This document shows positions 47,663 to 51,679 of a stretch of 51,679 nt of DNA, one piece after another (the stretch's first letter is position 1; the number at the start of each line of letters is the position of its first letter). Both the position numbers and the translations under genes were made by a program. Location of the stretch: contig PAOU01000009.1 of NCBI GenBank assembly GCA_002708085.1, positions 6,127-57,805 on the forward strand, written 5' to 3'. Below the pieces are notes generated by a model. The model had not been told where the DNA came from. It saw only the letters and a program-made list of their open reading frames with translations, and did no database searches. This DNA is from Dehalococcoidia bacterium (GTDB lineage Bacteria; Chloroflexota; Dehalococcoidia; Lucifugimonadales; Lucifugimonadaceae).

Positions 47663-48747
47663 TAGATTTATCTACTAGTGATACTAAATTAAATGAAATT
47701 TCAGAAAAAATAATTAATAATGAGCGCCTTACTTTTGATGACGGAGTTTATTTATTTGAATCTAATGACTTCTATTCACTAGGAAAAATGGCAAATTATG
47801 CTAAAAATAAGATTTCTGGAAACAAAGTTTACTTTGTTTTAAATAGACATATTAATCCCACAAACATATGTGTTTTAAGTTGTAATTTTTGCGATTTTGC
47901 TAAGAAAACTGGTGATCCAGATGCTTATGAGATGACACCTGAGGAAATACTTGGAAAAATAGATAAAGATATTTCTGAAATTCATATAGTCGGAGGGCAT
48001 CATCCTACATGGAAATTTGAATATTATGAAAATATTGTTAAAGAAATCCATCAAAAATTTCCTCATATCCAAATTAAAGGTTTCACTGCAGCAGAAATTG
48101 ACTACTTTTGGAGAAGATGGAAAATAGATCCAGAAGAATCATTAGCAAGACTAAAAGAAGCTGGTTTAGCATCAATGCCAGGGGGAGGCGCAGAAGTATT
48201 TTCTCCAAGAATTCATAAAATGTTATTACCAGGTAAATCTAACAGTTCTAGATGGTTAGAAATCCACAAAACTGCCCACACTATGGGAATAAAATCTAAT
48301 TGTACTATTCTTTACGGACACCTAGAAACATATGAAGAAAGAATAGACCATCTTATACAACTAAGAGATCTACAAGACGAGACTGATGGATTCCTTGCAT
48401 TCATTCCTCTCCAATATCAAATAGGGGATACCCATTTACGTAAAAATAAAATTTCTCCTATTGAAGATTTAAAAATGATATCAGTTTCTAGATTGATGTT
48501 AGACAATATTCCTCATATAAAATCATATTGGGTTACGATTGGAGAATCCACTGCATCAGTAGGATTAAATTTCGGTGCGGATGATTTAGACGGAACTATA
48601 GGTGAAGAGAAAATAATGCATGCTGCAAGTGCATCATCTCCTGCTGGTCTAGCAAGAACAAAAATGATTTCACTAATAAGTGAAGCAGGTAAAATACCTG
48701 TTGAAAGAGATGCCCTCTATAATGAGGTCAAAACATATGCATACTAA
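47641..48747 (+). CDS. mqnE: aminofutalosine synthase MqnE (radical SAM)
   Basis: HINPTNICVLSCNFCDFAK (Cx3Cx2C), EIHIVGGHHPTWKFEYYENIV, IKGFTAAEI, MPGGGAEVF, YGHLETYEERIDHL. Confidence 0.9.
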   Translation: MGNLLEMIDLSTSDTKLNEISEKIINNERLTFDDGVYLFESNDFYSLGKMANYAKNKISGNKVYFVLNRHINPTNICVLSCNFCDFAKKTGDPDAYEMTPEEILGKIDKDISEIHIVGGHHPTWKFEYYENIVKEIHQKFPHIQIKGFTAAEIDYFWRRWKIDPEESLARLKEAGLASMPGGGAEVFSPRIHKMLLPGKSNSSRWLEIHKTAHTMGIKSNCTILYGHLETYEERIDHLIQLRDLQDETDGFLAFIPLQYQIGDTHLRKNKISPIEDLKMISVSRLMLDNIPHIKSYWVTIGESTASVGLNFGADDLDGTIGEEKIMHAASASSPAGLARTKMISLISEAGKIPVERDALYNEVKTYAY

Positions 48748-49498
48748 AATTGGCAGAATGCCATATTTAAATTCAGAAATTTTCTACCTGAATATTGATA
48801 ATAATTATTTTGATTTAATTTTCCATACTCCTAAAGAAATGGGGAAAGAAATTAATGAAGATAAAATTCATGCAGGACCATTATCATTAGTTGATTCAAT
48901 AAATTGTAAAAAATCTATTGATTTTCTACCTTTTATAGTTTCAACTGAGAAAAAATCTAATAGTGTTTTACTATTTTCTAAAGTTCCATATCAGAAACTG
49001 GATAGAAAAAAGATTTCAATTACTGATGATACTTCAACTTCAGTAAAGTTACTTGAAATAATATTAAATAAATTTTGGAAAATTAAAGAGATTAATTTTG
49101 CTAATGAAGATGAAAGAACATCAAATGCAGAATTGTTGATCGGAGATAAAGCTTTAAAACAATTATATATTAATAATTCATGGCCTTTCGTTTACGACCT
49201 TGGACAAATTTGGCATGAAATGACTAATTTACAATTTGTGTTTGCTAGATGGGCTATACTAAGTTCTGTAAATAAAAATATTAAAAATACTCTAAAAGAA
49301 AATATATTCAAAAGTTTATCTGAAAAATTAATATCTATAGAAAAAATTGCAAATAATAATAAAAGAAATTTTATGCCAATTAAAGATATAAAAAAATACG
49401 TTTCAAGTTTTACCTATGAATATAAAAGCAAACATAATGATTCAATTATAGAATTTCAAAAACTTCTTTCATCAAATCAACTAAAAATCAATTATTAA
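48737..49498 (+). CDS. mqnA: chorismate dehydratase MqnA
   Basis: MHTKIGRMPYLNSEIFYLNI, PKEMGKEINEDKIHAGPLSLVDSI, LLIGDKALKQLY, DLGQIWHEMTNLQFVFARWAI. Start placed at ATG 48737, overlapping mqnE. Confidence 0.9.
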   Translation: MHTKIGRMPYLNSEIFYLNIDNNYFDLIFHTPKEMGKEINEDKIHAGPLSLVDSINCKKSIDFLPFIVSTEKKSNSVLLFSKVPYQKLDRKKISITDDTSTSVKLLEIILNKFWKIKEINFANEDERTSNAELLIGDKALKQLYINNSWPFVYDLGQIWHEMTNLQFVFARWAILSSVNKNIKNTLKENIFKSLSEKLISIEKIANNNKRNFMPIKDIKKYVSSFTYEYKSKHNDSIIEFQKLLSSNQLKINY

Positions 49499-49501
49499 AT
49501 T

Positions 49502-50608
49502 ATGTTAAATAATATTAGAGAAAAAGTTCTTAACAACGATAGAATCACATTTGATGAAGGCCTATATCTACTTGAAAAAGTAAGTATCTATGATTTAGGT
49601 AAATTAGCTAACAATATTAGAACAAAAATCAACCCATCTAATACTGTTACTTTTGTAATAGACACTAACTTAAATTACACAAATATTTGTGATGCCTTTT
49701 GTAGTTTTTGTTCATTTTATAGGACTGACCCTAAAGATCCTTCAGCATATACATTCTCAGTAGAAGAAATGATGAAAAAAATAGAAAAAGCAAGAGATAA
49801 AGGATGCACTACTGTTTTAATGCAAGGAGGGTTAAATAGTGAACTTCCATTTGATTATTATAAAAATATGGTTTCAGAAACTATAAGACTTTATCCAGAA
49901 GTTACTCCACATTATTATTCAGCACCTGAAATAATGAAAATGTCTGAGGTCTCAAATAAATCTATTAAACAAGTTTTAATTGAATTAAAAAAATCTGGTC
50001 AAAGAACAATTCCTGGTGGAGGATCTGAAATTCTTTCAAATTCAATAAAATCTCAAATTAGTAGATTAAAACCGAAAAATAGTATAGATCAATGGACAAA
50101 AGTTCATAGTATAGCTCATGAAGTAGGATTTTTTACAACAGCAACAATGATGTATGGACACATAGAAAAGTCTAATCATATTATTGAAACTCTATCTCAT
50201 ATAAGAAATATCCAAGATGATTCTAAAAATAAACAAGGATCATTTACTGCTTTTATTCCTTGGTCTTACAAAAGAGAACATAATCCATTATCTAAAAAAG
50301 TTTTAAAAGAAGCAGGAGCAAATCAATATTTAAGAATTATAGCACTTTCAAGAATTTTTTTAGATAACATTCCCCATATTCAGGCAAGTTGGTTTTCAGA
50401 AGGATATTCAACAGGGCAAATGGCTTTACATTATGGAGCAGATGATTTTGGAGGAACACTTTTTGATGAAAATGTAATGTTAGCTGCAGGATTCTACAAT
50501 AGAACAACAGTGGAAGGAATAAAATCATTAATTAATGATGCAGGATTTAATGCTTCACAGAGAACTACTGAATATGAAATAGTAGGGGAGAAGACGAAAG
50601 TTGGATAA
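49502..50608 (+). CDS. mqnC: cyclic dehypoxanthinyl futalosine synthase MqnC (radical SAM)
   Basis: LNYTNICDAFCSFCSFYRTDPKDPSAY (Cx3Cx2C), TTVLMQGGLNSELPFDYY, SAPEI, IPGGGSEIL, MYGHIEKSNHIIETL. Confidence 0.92.
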   Translation: MLNNIREKVLNNDRITFDEGLYLLEKVSIYDLGKLANNIRTKINPSNTVTFVIDTNLNYTNICDAFCSFCSFYRTDPKDPSAYTFSVEEMMKKIEKARDKGCTTVLMQGGLNSELPFDYYKNMVSETIRLYPEVTPHYYSAPEIMKMSEVSNKSIKQVLIELKKSGQRTIPGGGSEILSNSIKSQISRLKPKNSIDQWTKVHSIAHEVGFFTTATMMYGHIEKSNHIIETLSHIRNIQDDSKNKQGSFTAFIPWSYKREHNPLSKKVLKEAGANQYLRIIALSRIFLDNIPHIQASWFSEGYSTGQMALHYGADDFGGTLFDENVMLAAGFYNRTTVEGIKSLINDAGFNASQRTTEYEIVGEKTKVG

Positions 50609-51470
50609 ATATAAAATAAAAAGTCTCAAAGATTTCAATGTCACTTTTGGTCATAGCCCTGATGCTGATGATGCATTTATGTTTTATGGCTTGGCAAAAA
50701 ATAAAATCCCAACAACTTTTAAAGTCAATCATCTTATGGACGATATAGAATCATTAAACAAAAGGGCAACATCAGGAAAATTAGAGGTAACTGCAATTTC
50801 TGCAGCTCATTATCCAAAAGTTTCTAATAATTACCAAATAATGTCATGTGGTTCGTCTGTAGGAAGAAACTATGGTCCTCTATTGGTTTCGGAGAAAAAA
50901 ATTAATGAAAAAAAATTATCTGGATTAAAGATAGCTATTCCCGGAAAATTCACCACATCATATTTACTTTTTCAAATTTTTATTAACCAAAACATTGAAC
51001 CTGTTTTTATGCATTTTGATGAGGTAATTAATAGTATTAAATCTGGATCGACTGATGCGGGAATATTATTACATGAAGGTCAAGTGACTTTTCAAGAATA
51101 TGGATTAAATAAAATTCTAGATTTAGGAGAAAGATGGTTTGAAAAAACATCTCTTCCTATTCCACTAGGATTGGATTTAGTTCATAAGAAGTTCTCTCCA
51201 GAACATAGAAAAGAGATAACTACTGCATTTTATAAGAGTATTAAATATGCTATTGAAAACGAAGATAAAGCATTAGATTATGCTCTTAGTTTTGGAAGAG
51301 GAATAGAGAAAAATAAAGGTAGAAAATTTGTAAGAATGTATGTAAATAATGATACTTTAAATATGGGGCAAGAAGGATTAAATGCTTTAAATAAATTATT
51401 TCAATTCGCTAAAGAATCAGAAATAATAGATAAACAACCTAACATAGAATTATGTGTACCAGATAATTAA
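50601..51470 (+). CDS. mqnD: 1,4-dihydroxy-6-naphthoate synthase MqnD
   Basis: VTFGHSPDADDAFMFYGL, EVTAISAAHYPKVSNNYQIMSCGSSVGRNYGPLLVSE, IPGKFTTSYLLF, GILLHEGQ, LPIPLGLDLVHKKF. Confidence 0.93.
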   Translation: MDKYKIKSLKDFNVTFGHSPDADDAFMFYGLAKNKIPTTFKVNHLMDDIESLNKRATSGKLEVTAISAAHYPKVSNNYQIMSCGSSVGRNYGPLLVSEKKINEKKLSGLKIAIPGKFTTSYLLFQIFINQNIEPVFMHFDEVINSIKSGSTDAGILLHEGQVTFQEYGLNKILDLGERWFEKTSLPIPLGLDLVHKKFSPEHRKEITTAFYKSIKYAIENEDKALDYALSFGRGIEKNKGRKFVRMYVNNDTLNMGQEGLNALNKLFQFAKESEIIDKQPNIELCVPDN

Positions 51471-51484
51471 TATATATCCTAAAA

Positions 51485-51679
51485 ATGAACATTCTTATAA
51501 CAAACGCCAGTAATAATTTATCTCAAATAATTGGGAATCATTTCTCAAAAAAACATAATATTGAATATATTGAAGATCCCTCAAAGAAAAATTCATTAAA
51601 CAAATTAAAGGGAATAAAATTCACATCTTTGAATGCTAGTAATAAAACTAATCAAATTATTAAAGATATTGATTTAGTT
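51485..51679 (+). CDS. partial CDS running off the right edge (possibly nucleotide-binding; product not assignable)
   Basis: Open from ATG 51485 to window end: MNILITNASNNLSQIIGNHFSKKHNIEYIEDPSKKNSLNKLKGIKFTSLNASNKTNQIIKDIDLV. Confidence 0.55.
   Translation, partial: MNILITNASNNLSQIIGNHFSKKHNIEYIEDPSKKNSLNKLKGIKFTSLNASNKTNQIIKDIDLV

Noticed and set aside
1-51679. Complete reassignment of TGA to a sense codon
   Set aside because: Many genes end in TGA, often in ATGA overlaps, and only two internal TGAs occur across about 50 genes.
1-51679. Mobile element, prophage, defence island or CRISPR array
   Set aside because: No transposase, integrase, phage structural, restriction, Cas or toxin-antitoxin genes and no regularly spaced repeats were recognised.

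Overview
Strongly AT-rich, densely coded bacterial chromosome segment with no rRNA, tRNA, CRISPR array or transposon that I could see. It is mostly a biosynthetic core: aroA (partial), tyrA-like, aroE-aroC-aroK-aroB, split-off alaS, ruvX, pyrD, mutL, and a nearly complete futalosine menaquinone operon (UbiA/UbiX/UbiD-like, mqnE, mqnA, mqnC, mqnD) at the right end. There is also a 9-gene corrinoid/one-carbon cluster at about 18.5-27.0 kb that looks like a split methionine synthase with a RACo/RamA-like reactivator plus an extra UroD-type methyltransferase. Taxonomy cannot be fixed from the sequence; a marine Chloroflexota (SAR202-like) origin is only a guess. Most notable observations: (1) two genes, one of them the essential alaS, each carry one in-frame TGA exactly where the family normally has a conserved glycine, while TGA is clearly used as a terminator elsewhere in the window; (2) pyrD has no ATG/GTG/TTG start for its conserved N-terminus and seems to start at ATT behind a good Shine-Dalgarno; (3) the modular methionine-synthase-like cluster with two unrecognised Cys-containing proteins; (4) a MoaD/ThiS-like carrier ending in GGII rather than GG; (5) short Cys-motif membrane-type ORFs that are below the ORF-track cutoff. 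No searches or computations were run; family calls come from motif recognition.
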